This document shows positions 1 through 12,389 of a stretch of 64,000 nt of DNA, piece after piece. The stretch spans positions 15,516,328-15,580,327 of the forward strand of contig NC_092019.1 in assembly GCF_042242105.1 (NCBI RefSeq), read 5' to 3'. Numbering within the stretch: position 1 is the first letter of the stretch; each line of letters opens with the position of its first letter. The translations under genes and the position numbers were made by a program. Source of the stretch: Pempheris klunzingeri (taxonomy: Eukaryota > Chordata > Actinopteri > Acropomatiformes > Pempheridae). A model generated the notes under the pieces. That model was not told where the DNA came from, searched no databases, and saw only the letters and a program-made list of their open reading frames with translations.

Positions 1-796
1 CTTGTGATGGTGAAATGCTGGCTCTGCGGCAGTTTCTATCTCAGCGCTGACCCCCAAGCCCTCTCCCTCCTCCCCCTCCCCTAGCCCCCTCTGAAACACA
101 CCAGCTTAACTATCTGACCATCCTCAGAGCAGTGGATGTGGTCTCATTACCGCTTTCCACCTCTGGTTAAAGTTCAGTTTCACAAAGTTGGCTTGGGTGG
201 AAAATATGGAGTTACACCACCTCCTAGGGGAACTATGGTGCAATTCTCATGGCTTAGCAACATTTTTCTCGCAATCTAACAATTATTACTGCATTGAAAT
301 GTTTATGCAGAAGAAAATGTTAAAATGTATTTTACACATGTACATTCACATTTATTTTTCCATTCATTAACTGGAAATAAGAAACATCTAAAACAGAGAA
401 CTTGCTTTTACTGCATCTTCCTTGAATTAAACATTCATAAATTGGATGAACTTGATACTTGGCAGCAATTGTATTTAATAAGTCAATAAATAAAGAGCAA
501 GACCACTCCCTAGTCCCCAAGATTAATCCGGCTGTCTTTGGGCTGAAAGTTTTTAACTTTGATCACACTGTAATCAATCCTGCCACATCAGGTATTTGCC
601 AGTTGATGGAAAACACCTGATGGGCCATCGCTGACTGGGGTGTGTCCAGGGGTGCAACATGTTTGAAATCACAAAGATCAGAGTTGGTGACAACGAAACA
701 TTGTTGCTATATAAATCTGATCATTATGTCTTACATCAATAATTAGCCTCTATGATCTCTGTTTCTTTGTCTCCCTCTCAAACTGAGTGTGCCTAC
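1..796 (-). other. tex10 intron / left edge, no exon recognised
   Basis: This stretch lies 3' of the last tex10 exon seen. The conserved next part of TEX10 (the residues after ACRLYG in human) is not visible in any frame here. Bases 60-95 are a C-rich tract. The rest is AT-rich non-coding sequence, so the remaining roughly one third of tex10 must lie beyond the left edge. Confidence 0.6.
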
Positions 797-3700
797 CGTA
801 GAGTCTGCAGGCGTGTGCTTGTAGACTGGCGAGCAGCTCTTTGTTTCCTCGGGAGGCGGCTGCCTGGATGGCCAGGATAAGTCGTGCAGAGAGAGCAGGG
901 TTACGATGGCCAAGCTGGGACAACTGAACAGGAAGAGATGCCAGCCAACGATACAGCACTCTGCTCCTTCAGACAGACAAGGGGAGAGATAACATACAGA
1001 GATGCACATGAGCTAAATGCAGACAGTGTGTCTGGCTATAATATAAGGCACAATAGAAGAATTTTCGTTTGGGCCTCAATGGACCAAGTCTGTGTCTAAG
1101 TGACCGTGCAAATCTGGTCTTGTATGCTTGTAGGCCTAAAACATAAATTAAGAGGATTAGAACATTGTGCTCTACTTCCTTTACAAGCACAAATAAGAAA
1201 TATTAGTTTCAGGAAGTATACAGTCCTAAATAATTTAGCTTGAGTAAGACCTTATTTCATGTGGACTCTACAACACATGATCACCACAGATGTTCCCTGT
1301 ACTTGCACTGGATAAACAAACTGCTCCCTAAACAGTCACCTGTCTGTAAATTTTTTTAAACTGGAAAAAACGCTGTGGGTGTTGTGAAAATGTAAATTTT
1401 TTCAAAAAACACCACAAAACCCCAATTGGTTTCAAAATAAATTCTCTGTAATGAATATGACAAACAGTTTCATAATCATGCTTCGTTTTATATCTACAAT
1501 GTATAGTTTTAATAATTGCTAACATGGTTTGGGAGTTTCGGGGGGCAGTGAATTTTTACATTCACCTGCTTGGATTCGACTAAAATTCTGCACTAAAACG
1601 GAGACGTGGGCTGCCTGTGCAATTGCATGCTGTTGTGCAAGTCGAGCTGTGGTTATGCTATGTACAGGAACTGCACCTGTTGAAAGTTACCTCGCTATGT
1701 GTGTGTGTCCTTGCTCCTGCAGGTATAGTTTACTGTAGAAAGACAGCAGCAGAGATCGTGTCTGTAGCGTCAGGTGCCTCTGCTTATAGTAGACATATAC
1801 AGCTGCCATCAGGTCCTCCGTCACTGCTGCACAAACACAAACACATGTACAGATATTAAAGTCAAAATAACTGAGAATTAAAAATGTCTTCTGGTGTGTG
1901 GCTCATATTGCCTTTGTTAATAACACTGAACTCTTATTATTGAACTTGTGCTTTTGTGTTTACTTGCTTACTTTTGCTCCTCTGTGTGAGCACCATCTTC
2001 CACACAGTGCCCAGCAACATGTGAAGCTGCTTGTAACTCAGTTTCACTCCGCTGCTCAGAGTGTCTCGTACAAACGTCCTCAGAGGTGTCAGCCAGTCTC
2101 CGTCCGTCTCTCGACCGAGTCCTTGCCTCTGACTGAGGGACACCATGACCTGGCAAAGTGTGATGTTTAGGGCCAGAGGCTCCACTGTCAGTCCTGGGAC
2201 GGCTGCAGTCTGCTTACTCCTAAAGGAAGGGCGATGTAATTATAGTGATTACTACCAGTTTAGGCCTTCAGAAAAGAAACTATCTTCTGCATAACAATGT
2301 TTAACTTCACATTAATAAAAGGGAGAGGGATTGGTGTTTGCCTGATATTCCTTACCTTTTGAGATCAACCTTCTTTTTATGTTTCGGTGTGTCCCGAGCA
2401 CCATAGGGAAAGTGTTTCATGAAGTGCTGCTTAAAGTCTCCCAGGTATTCTTTAATGAACCATGCATCCTACACAAGACATTTTTAGTAAACAATTGCTT
2501 GTACAAAAAAAAAAAAACTACTGTGTGACATTTGTGCACTCCTTATCTCACCAGTGCAGCCTGGTGCTCCTGCTGTGGTGCCAGTTTTCTCAGCAGCTGC
2601 AGAATAGACAACACCTGGAACATGACTGACATGGCATCTGGGGTGAGCAGGTGAGCGCCCTCAGTGTTGTTCCAGGGACAGTCACTGGTGCTGGCTTCTA
2701 CCCACACTTCTAGCAGGAGAGGCACCAGTGTGGCTGCAAAGCTCTGAACAGCCTCGGCTGAGTCCAGACCCTCACCCACTGCTGGTCCAGGGTCCACCTC
2801 CGGTCTGTGGAGTACAGAATATGTTAGAACAAGACATCCGATTGTTTATATTCGCATGAAACAAGGTTAAATATTATTAATTAGTTATGGCATATGTTCA
2901 TAGATTTGACATTGGAGTTTGTGGTATTGTACCTGAGTCTAAAGGTGGAACGTGGAGTTGGTTTGGCCCCAGAATGCTCATACACCTTAACTCCAACTTT
3001 GCTGTAGGTCAGCTCTTCAAAGTTGAGATCCAGAGGTGTAAGCTTGCCCTCTCCACTGGAGCCAAACACTCCCTCAAAAATATCACTTTCCTCCACTGGT
3101 CTCTCCTCAACTACTGCCTGCAAAAAGCGTCCAAGCCTAAAATTATAGGTGACACAAAACAATGGGTTAGCAGCTATAATTCCAATTTAAATTTTCCAGA
3201 ATCTGTGTGCAAATGGCACCCATACCTGAGGAGCACAGAGAGCCGCCACTGCTGACTAGTTACAGCCCTGCTAGGGTTGATTGAAAGAGCCCAAGTCCGT
3301 CCCTTAACATCCTGGGCTTTTTTAGCTCCCCCACTGCTTTGTCTGTGAGAGATCAACTCCAGGAAGTTAGTGAGGAGTACTGCAGGCCGCGCTGCTAGCA
3401 GAGCAGGGTAGTGTTCCAGCAACACATCAAGGACCTTCATGGCGTCTTCCTGGATGCCTGTCTCGATGTGGGTCATGGCACAAGACAGGTGGGCACTGAG
3501 GAGAGGGAAAAATGGAGCCACTCTTTCTGCCGGCACAGACTGTGCAATAAACCTGGAGACAGAGCACAATGTTATAGTTTAACCCATGATATTTAGGAAA
3601 GAAACAAAAACCACGTGTATTTTAATGGATGTGCTGTACTTCTGTATCAAGTTGCTTTACTAACCTTAGCACACGTGTAGCTGCCACACGAACATTGCCA

Positions 3701-4147
3701 TCCTTGTCTGTGAAAACCGCTGCCACTTCAGAAAGCAAGCGAGAAAGATGCTGTTCTAACAGAGAGGGATTGAGGGACAGCAACTCTCTCAAACCCAACA
3801 AGGCACTGTGCTTCACATTGGCGTTGTAATGGTGGAGCTGAGACAGGAGGTCCTAGTGAGGCAGGAGGAAAGGGAGAGAAAGCAGACAAATTGTAATATT
3901 CCAGAGCTGATTTTGAAGTGAAAGCATGCTGCTGACATGTGAAATACATTTATAAAGAACTTACACTGATGCCAAGCTGTCTGTGTGTGGTGGGGCCACT
4001 TGTGTCTCTCTTCAGCTGTTCAGATAGATGGATTCCCTTTGAGCGGAAGTTGGTGTTAGTGGCATTATCAGCTTTGGGCTTCGTCTTTCCAACCTTCAAC
4101 TTGACCTTTTGGAAGTCATCCTGTCTCTTCTTCTTCTTGGACTTCAT
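797..4147 (-). CDS. tex10: TEX10 (testis-expressed 10, Ipi1 homologue), 3' end missing
   Basis: TEX10 is a HEAT/ARM-repeat nuclear protein of the PELP1-TEX10-WDR18 (rixosome) complex, which works with LAS1L and SENP3 in 60S ribosome maturation. Coding exons on the minus strand are 4147-3965, 3852-3665, 3552-3226, 3136-2933, 2804-2552, 2468-2356, 2219-1972, 1826-1691 and 966-797. All have GT-AG borders and the phases join, giving about 607 residues. The start reads [20 protein letters not shown], close to the human N-terminus. Further matches are [10 protein letters not shown], the Ipi1-type block [10 protein letters not shown]...[55 protein letters not shown] and [11 protein letters not shown]...[16 protein letters not shown]. 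The lysine-rich first 25 residues look like a nuclear/nucleolar signal. The initiator follows a splice acceptor by two bases, so the 5' UTR is split; its first exon ends at 4792. The C-terminal third is off the window. Family assignment is secure; the exact acceptor of the 1826 exon could be three bases further on. Confidence 0.93.
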
Positions 4148-4791
4148 CTCTGCAGTCTATACTGCTGTCTGTGAATTGATTGCATTGATTTCAATAAGAG
4201 CCATACTGAGCTCTGGCATGCGTTTGAACTGGCAATATATCACACATTTTGCAGCACAAACAGTGAAAATTTCCCACTTTTTGCTCTGATAAGTCAGATT
4301 ATGGCAGCATTTAAATCGATAACAAGACAGCTGCGCCCATAGTAACGTCAGTATAGTTAAATAGCTAGTAGCTAACTATCTCGTACCCTGGTTCAACACC
4401 ATGTAGGACACTTTTTATTTTACTTAACTCACCACAGACAAAAATCTCGTCTATTACCGTCAGAGGTAAACGCGACCTCAAACACTTACTCAATGGCTAC
4501 AGATATAAAGCAGCCCCTCAGCTCACAATTATCAATTCATACAAGAAGAAAAATTATTCTGTATTCAATCTCGTGCTGATGCACTGGGTCCTCTTACTTT
4601 GAGTCTACATGTTTACAAAGACTCGTTAGATGTGTAGAGCTCAGCGGCTGCGGGGTCTACGCGGTAAAACGGCAAAGACTGGGATCCTGTAGACATTTTC
4701 ACGATATCTGAACAATGACAACTGTAATTGAAATAAATAGAAAACAAAATGTGTCCCCAAGTGTGCCGCAAAATATCAACGTTTTCAATAC
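4148..4791 (-). other. tex10 5' UTR intron
   Basis: The AG at 4151-4150 lies just before the tex10 ATG, and a GT donor at 4791-4790 follows a 5' exon ending CCAAACAG. The interval holds no coding sequence and is ordinary intron. Confidence 0.6.
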
Positions 4792-5150
4792 CTGTTTGGA
4801 TTTTGCTCCGGCAAAGTATTGCGGTAAACGCCGGCGTTAAAAACAAACCTACTGCATGGTTGTCCGTAAAGAGTGCCTGAGAAATATTCGCACATTAATT
4901 TCTAATGCCAGATAATGGTGGATTGAGCGTAATGAATTTTCATTTAGCTGTATTATGAGAGTCATTGTGTTTTTATTATAAAGAGTAGAAATAAAATAAC
5001 GTCATTTTTTGTCTTTTTTAAACTGGCGATAGCTGCGCCGCCCATCCTCATTGGAGCCTCGTCGGCGTCGTGTTTCTTTATATCGCAGCCTCTCTATTCT
5101 CCCGACCTTGTGTTTGGAGGGACTTACATTTTATATTCATATATATTCGG
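4792..5150. promoter_or_regulatory. Bidirectional promoter of tex10 and the U1-type zinc-finger gene
   Basis: Two 5' exons point away from each other: the minus-strand tex10 exon with donor at 4791, and the plus-strand exon with donor GTAAAT at 5151. Fewer than 360 bases lie between the donors. An inverted CCAAT box (ATTGG) is at 5050-5054 next to a GC-rich patch (5030-5070) in otherwise AT-rich DNA. Exact start sites cannot be read from sequence. Confidence 0.6.
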
Positions 5151-5396
5151 GTAAATAAGGTAATACATCATACTGTTTAACTGGTGGACATACTTTGGGT
5201 GTATGGTGTTTGGACTTATTTGGAGATGTTTTCCGTAATATGGTCTAAAACTGGTCTAATGTGAGACAAAGTGGGCCTTTGATGATTGCAACTCAAAAAC
5301 CACTAATGAGAGCATGTTTCTGTGTTGCTCGGCCTTTGAATGAGTTTTGATACGTTTTTACTTTTCTTGTTGTCCCACAGTGGAGACTCTGAGGAA

Positions 5397-8300
5397 ATGG
5401 AGGCTCGTGCTCCGGTTAACCAGCCACCGCCGAAAAATGGGCCGCAGGCGAATTTTAAGAGAATTATCAAGGTAAGTATCACACTCAGACTGCTCGTGGA
5501 CACCACATGGACAATATATGCACCACTAAAAAAACATTACAATGAGTGCAGCTACACTCGTATGCCCTCGCATGTATGATGTCGGTCTCACGAAGGTGCA
5601 CGTTGCACACTGGCTGTTGTGGTGCCTGAAGAAGAGCCAGACGGAAGATGGACTTGGCGCCAGCCGGTGTGCTCTCAGGCTGGGTTGTGTTTGTGAAGAC
5701 CCCGTTTAGTGGTCTGGGCCTCACGTCTGTGGCCTGTTATCACTGTTGGGGGTTGAAATTAGTTTTTTGGCACCACTTTTTTTTTTGTTGCAAAGTCCAG
5801 TTCGTCGGCCTCACAATGCAAACATTTCTTCAATGTTCTGAAACTGCAGTACGTTTTCACTTCCTCCCGGTTTGGACATTGACTATCGTGTGTGATCTTG
5901 CCTTGGTTCCCTGAACCAATATCAGATGGCAGATTACTCGGTTTTTACTTATGGCTTCTGTCTCGCTCAAAGCCAAAAAGGCCTAATGTTCAGCAGAGCT
6001 CAGTGTTTTCAAAGCAGTTACTTGCATTGTTAGATAAGATGTAAATAATCTGCACTGATTTCACACACCAATGAAATTCAGTGCAAGAACTCACACTGTT
6101 GAACTCTGACTTTTCTCTTTAAGTTCATTCATGGAACACTCAAGAGACTTAAAATTTACATTTAGATATTTAACTTTTACGAGCTACATGCAGCACTTTG
6201 AATTTCCCTTATATTTGGCTGCTTGTTTCTGTCTACCGTGTCCTTGTTTTTCACAAGGCTTGAAGAAAGGGTGTGTTTGGAGCATGTTTAGGTGCCCTCA
6301 GCCCAAGTGGTTGCCAAAGTATGGCAGGAACTACCTTCATACTTTTATAGAGCTTATGATTCAAACTAATATCCCTCTCCGCTTTGCTCTTCCTGGAAAG
6401 AGGATGAACGTTTGTTTAGTTACCACATCATTTTGTTTGGGGTTTTCATCTGTTTAACTTAGATTCAGGGCTCCCAACTCTCCACACTGGGTGCGAGGCC
6501 ACAATGCACAGTGGTAGAAGAGCGAAGACTTGGTGCGACATCTCGGTTTCATTCTCCTGGGAAAATTGAGGTCTTGACCTCACTGTGGCCACTCTAGACA
6601 TATTTGCACATTGAACTTTTTTTGTGTGTTTTTGTCTTTATTTAGTGTATCAACTGTCCTCTCTATTAAACAACTAATGAAGTGTTTCTGTTCTACATTC
6701 TCATTTAATGAGAATTTAGATAGATGATTTATACCCTCGTCTCTGTGACTGTCGCTGCTTAATGCAGGGATCATGGAGAATGAGGGGAAAATAATGGCTC
6801 TATGACACATATAGTGTGGCGGACATGGACGAGGAGTTCAGTCCTCTGCTAAGTGTCACCCTGTCACTAATGCCTGTATGTGTCTCTCTCCTTCATGTGG
6901 GTTTATTCCCTCCATTGACAGAGAAAGCAGCCGCAGCATTCTGCTGATATAGGTAAGTCCTTTATCCACAGTGCCACTGCTGAGAGTCGAAGCTTGAGAT
7001 CTTGATTTCCTTGCTTCATGCCATGGGTGGTGAGATGTTCACTGCTCTTTCAAACTCTCAGAGATGGAGGCTGTTGTGATGCAACCATAGTTTTGGTCTC
7101 TGGATATCAGTGTTTGTCACTGCAGAAACTCTTGCAAAACTTTTTCCAGTATCTCGCCATGAGATTCCTATTAAGAAAATCCAATTTTCACATTAAGATG
7201 TTTTTTGAAAATATACTGAACAATTTTAGAAATGCCAACTCAGTCTCCTGAAATGTTGCTACATTGAAAACTGACACCATAAATGCCATTAGTACATAGA
7301 GACACCCACTAATGGTCTCAAAACTGTGAGACATACAGCGATACAACCATTCATCTGCAATGGTTGAAGTGCACTTTTTGTGCCACGGTGTTTGTGTAAA
7401 CACTTTTTTTTTTTCCCCGTAAAATATTTTTAACACTGCTGAATGCAGTAGTGATTTTTTTTTTTTTAATTGCCATGCTACACTGGCTTGAGTGATGATG
7501 TGTCGTATTACATTATTTCTTAATCTCATTAAATCTGAGCCGCTTACCAGAGTATTTTGAATTATGCAGTGACTTTATCCTGCATTTGCAGTAGGAATGC
7601 TTCATTAGTGCAACCCAGGAGTGATACTCCTGAGGTTTGGCACATTGAGAAGCATTGTATCATGGGTGCTGGTGTCCTGCAGCCCATCATGGGCCTAAAT
7701 GGGGGTTAAACAAGAACTGCTGTTCGTGTACTTCCCCCAGGTTTCAAAAGCACACATGAGGAGTTTGGGTTTCTAATGGTTGTTCAGTTAGTAAAGACAG
7801 AATTAAAATCATTGGTCATCAGACACTGCAGGTAGTTTATGAACACAACAGACCATCTTAACCTCAGTGTCTTCTTTACTATGATTACAGGTTTCAGATT
7901 CTCTATGATCCTCCGAAATTTACAACATAGTGGCTCGCTGGACTAGTTCGTTGGACATGAACCTTCTTGTCTTACTTGTTTATCGGTTGTGAACCATTAT
8001 AAAGCTTTTGTTTTGCGCTGACCACTGTTTTGTTTTCCCAGTGTTCACCAAAGGGGCATCTATCCAGACCATTCCCTCTTTTAGCAAACTGTTAAAGGGG
8101 GTCACAGAGTGCATCATTGGTAAGAAGATGAGCTATTTTCCTCACATACGTTTACTTGACCTCCTCCTCTTCCTGCAAGGCGTAATCATTGATCATCACA
8201 TGTCTACAGGTCTTCAGTATGTGTGGGAGTACCGCAGCCCCAGTAAATCTGTCCCACCGCACTACCAGTGCAAACTCTGTGCTGTCTCGCGCTTGCAGCA

Positions 8301-11300
8301 TGATATGCTTGCCCATGTGAAAGGCTGGAAACACAGCTACAGATACTTGGTGAGTATTGTTGGTTTCTTAGTCTGCCTCAAAGGCACATTACAAGATTTT
8401 TGTAATAATATTTGTGTATTTCTCTGCCTTGTGCTCAGAAAAAAGTCCACCCTGACAAGATCACCTATGAAGAGGAAGAGGCCGTCAAAGACCCTGCTGT
8501 AAGGAAGGCAATTAAAGAAGTTGCAGCTGGTGTTGAGAAGACTGAGGGAAGGGGACAACTCAAGGTCAGAGTCAGGCCTATATCACTGCAGAAGTGCCAC
8601 AAAAGTATTATTTTTATCCTATCCTTGATTTTATTTTTATTTTTTTATAATGACTATTGGAAATTAATGTCTGTGTTAAGGGCATGTGTTTGTTGCTGCA
8701 AGAACTGGTGAGAAGATTTTCATCACTGTCATGGACTTCCAAATGTAGCCACTCTTGCTAGTTTCGCCAGCGTTGCCGACTTTGCTTTTAATCAAGGTGG
8801 GCGGCTCTGGCTCAGGTAGAGTGGGTCATCCCTCAATTGGAAGGTCGATCCCCGGCTTCCGGTTCTGCTTCCATCAAAGATGGCAGCCTAGAACGCGGTT
8901 TCCTCCGACAAAACTCAAATAGACTGTATCACGTTATTTTATAACTCCCATGAGGAAAACACACTATGATAATGGCAATTCTCAGTGTTGGAGGAATTGT
9001 GGATTCAATTCAATTTATTTGTATAGCCCAATATCACAACAGAGTGTCTCACAGTGCTTTACAAAGTTCACTGAAATAAACAAGTGTAAGCGAACAAACA
9101 ATCTAATAAAGAGTCCAGCAGTCGATGAGGCCAATGGATCAGTCCGAGGCATCACCTGCCCTTTATGACCCTCCTTCTTCGGGAAGGAAAAACTCAAAAA
9201 ACCCAGTGGGAAAAGAGAAACCTCCGGGAGCACCACAGTGAAGGAGAGATCCAGCTCCCAAGGACGGACAGGCTGTAGCCTTGGACAGACGCACATCCAT
9301 TGGCTGATGGAGAACCAGGACCAGGATCCATAGGAACCAGGGAACCACATCAGCAGGACCAGGACCCACAGGAACCAGAGAACCACATCATGGATGTCAA
9401 GCCGCAGACCACTACCATGTTTTTTTTTGGGACTGCCAGAACATACAGAGCTACTGGAGGGACATACAAGTGGCACTTCAGACCATTCTGAAGACCATTG
9501 TACCATTCGATTTTGAAAGTTATGTACTTAGGATATATCTCTCCAGAAGACCCACAATAAACTGGATTGACGTAACAATGGAGATTTATAGGATGGAAAA
9601 GATTTTAAATTTAAAGATGGATGTTTTCACACGACACTGGGAAAACTGGGCGCAATATGTCAAAACACAGATTTTGTTTAGGTAGTGAACTGAGGGAATG
9701 TCTACAGACCCACTTAAATGCCCTCCCTCATCTTTGTGCTCCCTTCAAGGCCCGAGCACTTTAAACAAACTTAAGTGCAACACTACTTTGCTGCAGGTAT
9801 TCTGATTTAACTTCCATATTAGATGATCCTCTCCCTGGTTGTACATAGTTATGTTCCTTTTCCCCCCTGTTTGTTGTTTTTTGTTGAAAAGGGAATGAAA
9901 ATCTGAGAGATAATTATAAATGGAAATAAGACTATGAGAAGGCATTCCTGGTACAAGATAGCTTTTTCTTTCTCTTGTTGTATATTGTTTTGTATACATG
10001 ACTCTGTACCATGTTTTATTCTTATACTGCCATGTCAATTTTTCTCACAGTGAGAAGTGAAATAAAAACTTGAATGTTAAAAAAAGAAGAGAAAAAAAAA
10101 GGAAGGTCGATCCCCTGTGAGTCAGCATGTCAAAGTGAACACTGAACCCCAGCTTGCTCCTGAAGCATAGCTTCAGTGCGTGAATGAACATGAAAGAATA
10201 GTCTCCTCCAACTTAGGTTCCTCCTGAATGAATGGTGTGTGAATGAGGATGTAATGTAAAGGAGCTTTGAGTAGTCGAAATGACTAGAAAGGCGCTTTAC
10301 AAATACAGACCATTTACTATTTAATTTTCCAACGCAAAGATTGTAAGGTAATCAGTAGAATTCTCCCATTTAAATTGTTAATCAAGTCAGGAATGCATAA
10401 TTGTTGGTATTTATAGGTTTGCCTTGGCTGAGCCAGACAACTTCTCCTAGACCAAGCTGTCATTGTGTCATTCAAATGAATGTGGCAGTTTTTTTTTGGT
10501 TATATTCGGCACTTAAAAATGCCCTATGTTTGTGTTTGAACAGTGGGTTTATATATTTTCTACAATATGATTACTGATGACATTTTTCTGTTCCTGTTTG
10601 GCTTTTAGGTGATTTTGAGGGAGCCCTTTGAAGTACTTGCTTTTAAAGGACTTCGTAAGTTACTCTGCTATGATCAAGTTTTGTAGTAAAGGATTTCCTG
10701 TTGGTTGTTTACCTGTGTTGTGCATGTCTTACAACCTTTGCTCTCTCACAGGTTCTGCTATCCCTAAAGTTATGCCTCCACCAGCACCAGGGATGGGACT
10801 ACAGGGACCACCCTTTGGTGAGCCATTTGGTAATGGAACCACAATCTGTGTAACAGTGTACAAGTAGGCCCCTTTTCTCTTGTATTACTGTATTGAAATG
10901 AAATGAAAACCTCTCTCTCATAGGTCCCAGGTTTTCTGACCCGAGGTTTCCAGGGGAATTTCCTCCTCAGGATGGTCCTTTCTTTGACTGCCCAGCGGGA
11001 GAATATGGGGACCCCAGCTTTGGAGACTACTCAAGCAGACAAAATGTCAATGACTCCTGTATGGATCGAAGGCCTTTCCCAGATGATATGGGGTATAACC
11101 CAACAGGAGACGGATTTGGACCAGGTAGTGGAAGAGATGGCTATGGAAGGAGTAGACGACTGGATGCAATCCCAAGCAGAATGTATCCTGATGATTACCG
11201 GAGCAGTGCAACAGACAGACCAATGGACATGCCAATGGAGAGGCAGGGCTTGGTGGGAACAGCTCCAGAAAGTGGCAACCAACCTAATGCGCTACTCGCG

Positions 11301-11979
11301 TACCTGGTACGTGTCTCTCACAATAGGCTCCTCAACAAAACTGTTTATGGTATATTGTTTAACTATTCTTATTCAAACACACAGTAACTTGTAAAAATCT
11401 ATTTTCTAGGATACTTTCCGGATAGAGAACGAGAGTGATGCACAGCTCGTGCTGAAGGTGACACAGAAACTAACAGATTTGCTAATGGAGTACAGACTGA
11501 GGAACGTATCGGCGGTATGGAGCTTTTTTTCCCCACTAAAAATCCATCCTGTTCTCATATTTTGGCAATAAATCATTAAGTCCAATCTGAAATCTGTTCA
11601 GATTTTTCAATTTCATTATGATCTAAAACAATTATTTGGCAACATGCTCTGTCTCTGCTTCCTCCTCTAGGGGTCTAGTTTGAGCAGCTTGTCAATGAGC
11701 TCCACAAGCTTTAGCTCCACACCATCCAGACTGCCAAGCAGTATTGACCGATACTCAAGTAGTCTCTCAGGTATAGAAGCACCAAGTCCCCATCAGCCTT
11801 TCAATTTGGTCAGTCCTGTAATGATATCTGTTGATTGGAAGACCAATGAAATTCCTGCTGTTCACACTTTAAATAACACTGAGTGAAGTATCTTTCTTTG
11901 CGCTGAACTTTTGCTGTTGTGTTGTCTCTCTGCAGGTCCATCTAGGTACTCTGATGGTCCATCCCGGTATTACAAATGA
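5397..11979 (+). CDS. Uncharacterised protein with one U1-type C2H2 zinc finger, 397 aa
   Basis: I do not recognise a named orthologue. Exons are 5381-5471 (ATG at 5397), 6922-6952, 8042-8119, 8210-8349, 8439-8564, 10609-10654, 10752-10817, 10924-11306, 11410-11514, 11671-11770 and 11936-11979, with a non-coding first exon ending at 5150. All junctions are GT-AG and in phase. Around residues 80-110 the pattern is Y-QC-x2-C, then HDMLAH and KGWKH, with Cys and His spacing of the U1-type/RNA-binding finger class (ZNF346, U1C). A charged helical stretch follows (EEEEAVKDPAVRKAIKEVAA). Exon 10924-11306 encodes a low-complexity Gly/Arg/Asp/Pro/Met region. A short helical block (ESDAQLVLKVTQKLTDLLME) and a Ser-rich tail ending SRYYK close the protein. 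By analogy an RNA-binding nuclear protein is likely; that is inference. The gene is head-to-head with tex10 and tail-to-tail with the rbm12b-like gene. Confidence 0.82.
5472..8041 (+). other. Introns around a 31-nt exon
   Basis: Apart from the 31-nt exon at 6922-6952 (RKQPQHSADI) this is intron. No conserved frame, repeat of known family or RNA gene was recognised. Thymine runs are at 7402-7416 and 7457-7469. Confidence 0.6.
8854..10100 (+). mobile_element. L1-type LINE, internally deleted, interrupted by another repeat
   Basis: The element is flanked by a 15-bp target-site duplication GGAAGGTCGATCCCC at 8839-8853 and 10101-10115, and ends in an A-rich tail (10079-10100), as L1 integration leaves. 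The 5' piece (8854 to about 9003) carries AAGATGGC near 8878, the YY1-type motif found at the 5' end of many L1s. The 3' piece (about 9408-9684) encodes the end of an L1 reverse-transcriptase ORF: FFWDCQNIQSYWRDI...INWIDVTMEIYRMEKILNLKM...HWENWAQYV, stop at 9682-9684, followed by about 400 bases of 3' UTR with AATAAA near 10061. Most of ORF1 and ORF2 is missing. Integration before divergence of the duplications suggests a fairly recent copy. Confidence 0.75.
9003..9400. repeat. Dispersed fish repeat inside the L1
   Basis: Begins with ATTCAATTCAATTTATTTGT and contains GCTTTACAAAG, the hallmark opening of a very common teleost interspersed repeat, and later text with repeated ACCAGGACCAGGA units (9310-9380). 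It separates the 5' and 3' parts of the L1. I could not define its borders or a target duplication, so the family is left open. Confidence 0.5.
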
Positions 11980-12383
11980 CAACCACATCACAACACCTCG
12001 ATCTTCTCATTTGCCCTATGTGCGCATCTGTCACGACTGTCCAGGAGTTGAAGCCTTTGTGTAAATTTGTATGCTTCTAGTCTTTTTTTTTTTTTTTTTT
12101 TTTTCTTGCTACCCGACTTCTTTTTTAATGTTTGACTTCTTTAGAAGATTTATAACATGGAAAACTTTTCACAAAATGACTTGTGCATGTTTTCAGCAGC
12201 TTTAACTGTTAAGTGTATGACCACTGTTAATTTCCCATGGTCCAGTTTTATTAAAAGTACTGGAGTAACTGACATGTTTTTAAATGTGAAATCCATCCTT
12301 TCAGACGTGACTGCAGTTAAAGCATTTCCTTTAAAAATATGTTCATTTCCCATACTACGTGGACTATAACAGGGGACGCATTA

Positions 12384-12389
12384 AATAAA
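12384..12389 (+). terminator. Poly(A) signal of the zinc-finger gene
   Basis: AATAAA about 400 bases after the stop codon at 11979. The 3' UTR between them contains a 24-base T run near 12081-12104. No other plus-strand gene is near. Confidence 0.55.

Larger units (their letters stand above)
8795..10325 (+). repeat. tRNA-like SINE, split by an L1 insertion
   Basis: The head at 8797-8853 has a box A-like stretch (TGGCTCAGGTAGAGTGG) and a box B-like stretch (GGTCGATCCCC). The body resumes at 10101 with the family text I know from many fish genomes (GTCAGCATGTCAAAGTG, then the tail AAGGCGCTTTACAAATACAG near 10290-10309). The two halves flank the L1 at 8854-10100. RepeatMasker might file the family differently; the tRNA-like promoter is what I can see. 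Confidence 0.65.

Noticed and set aside
1-52. Short open minus-strand frame that could be the next tex10 exon
   Set aside because: There is no pyrimidine tract before the candidate acceptor and no match to the remembered TEX10 sequence.
9015-9506. 163-codon minus-strand ORF
   Set aside because: It lies wholly in repeat sequence (fish repeat and L1), antisense, with skewed Trp/Leu/Ser composition.
11061-11387. Separate gene within the zinc-finger gene
   Set aside because: It is the genuine 10924-11306 exon in frame, running into its intron, not an independent gene.
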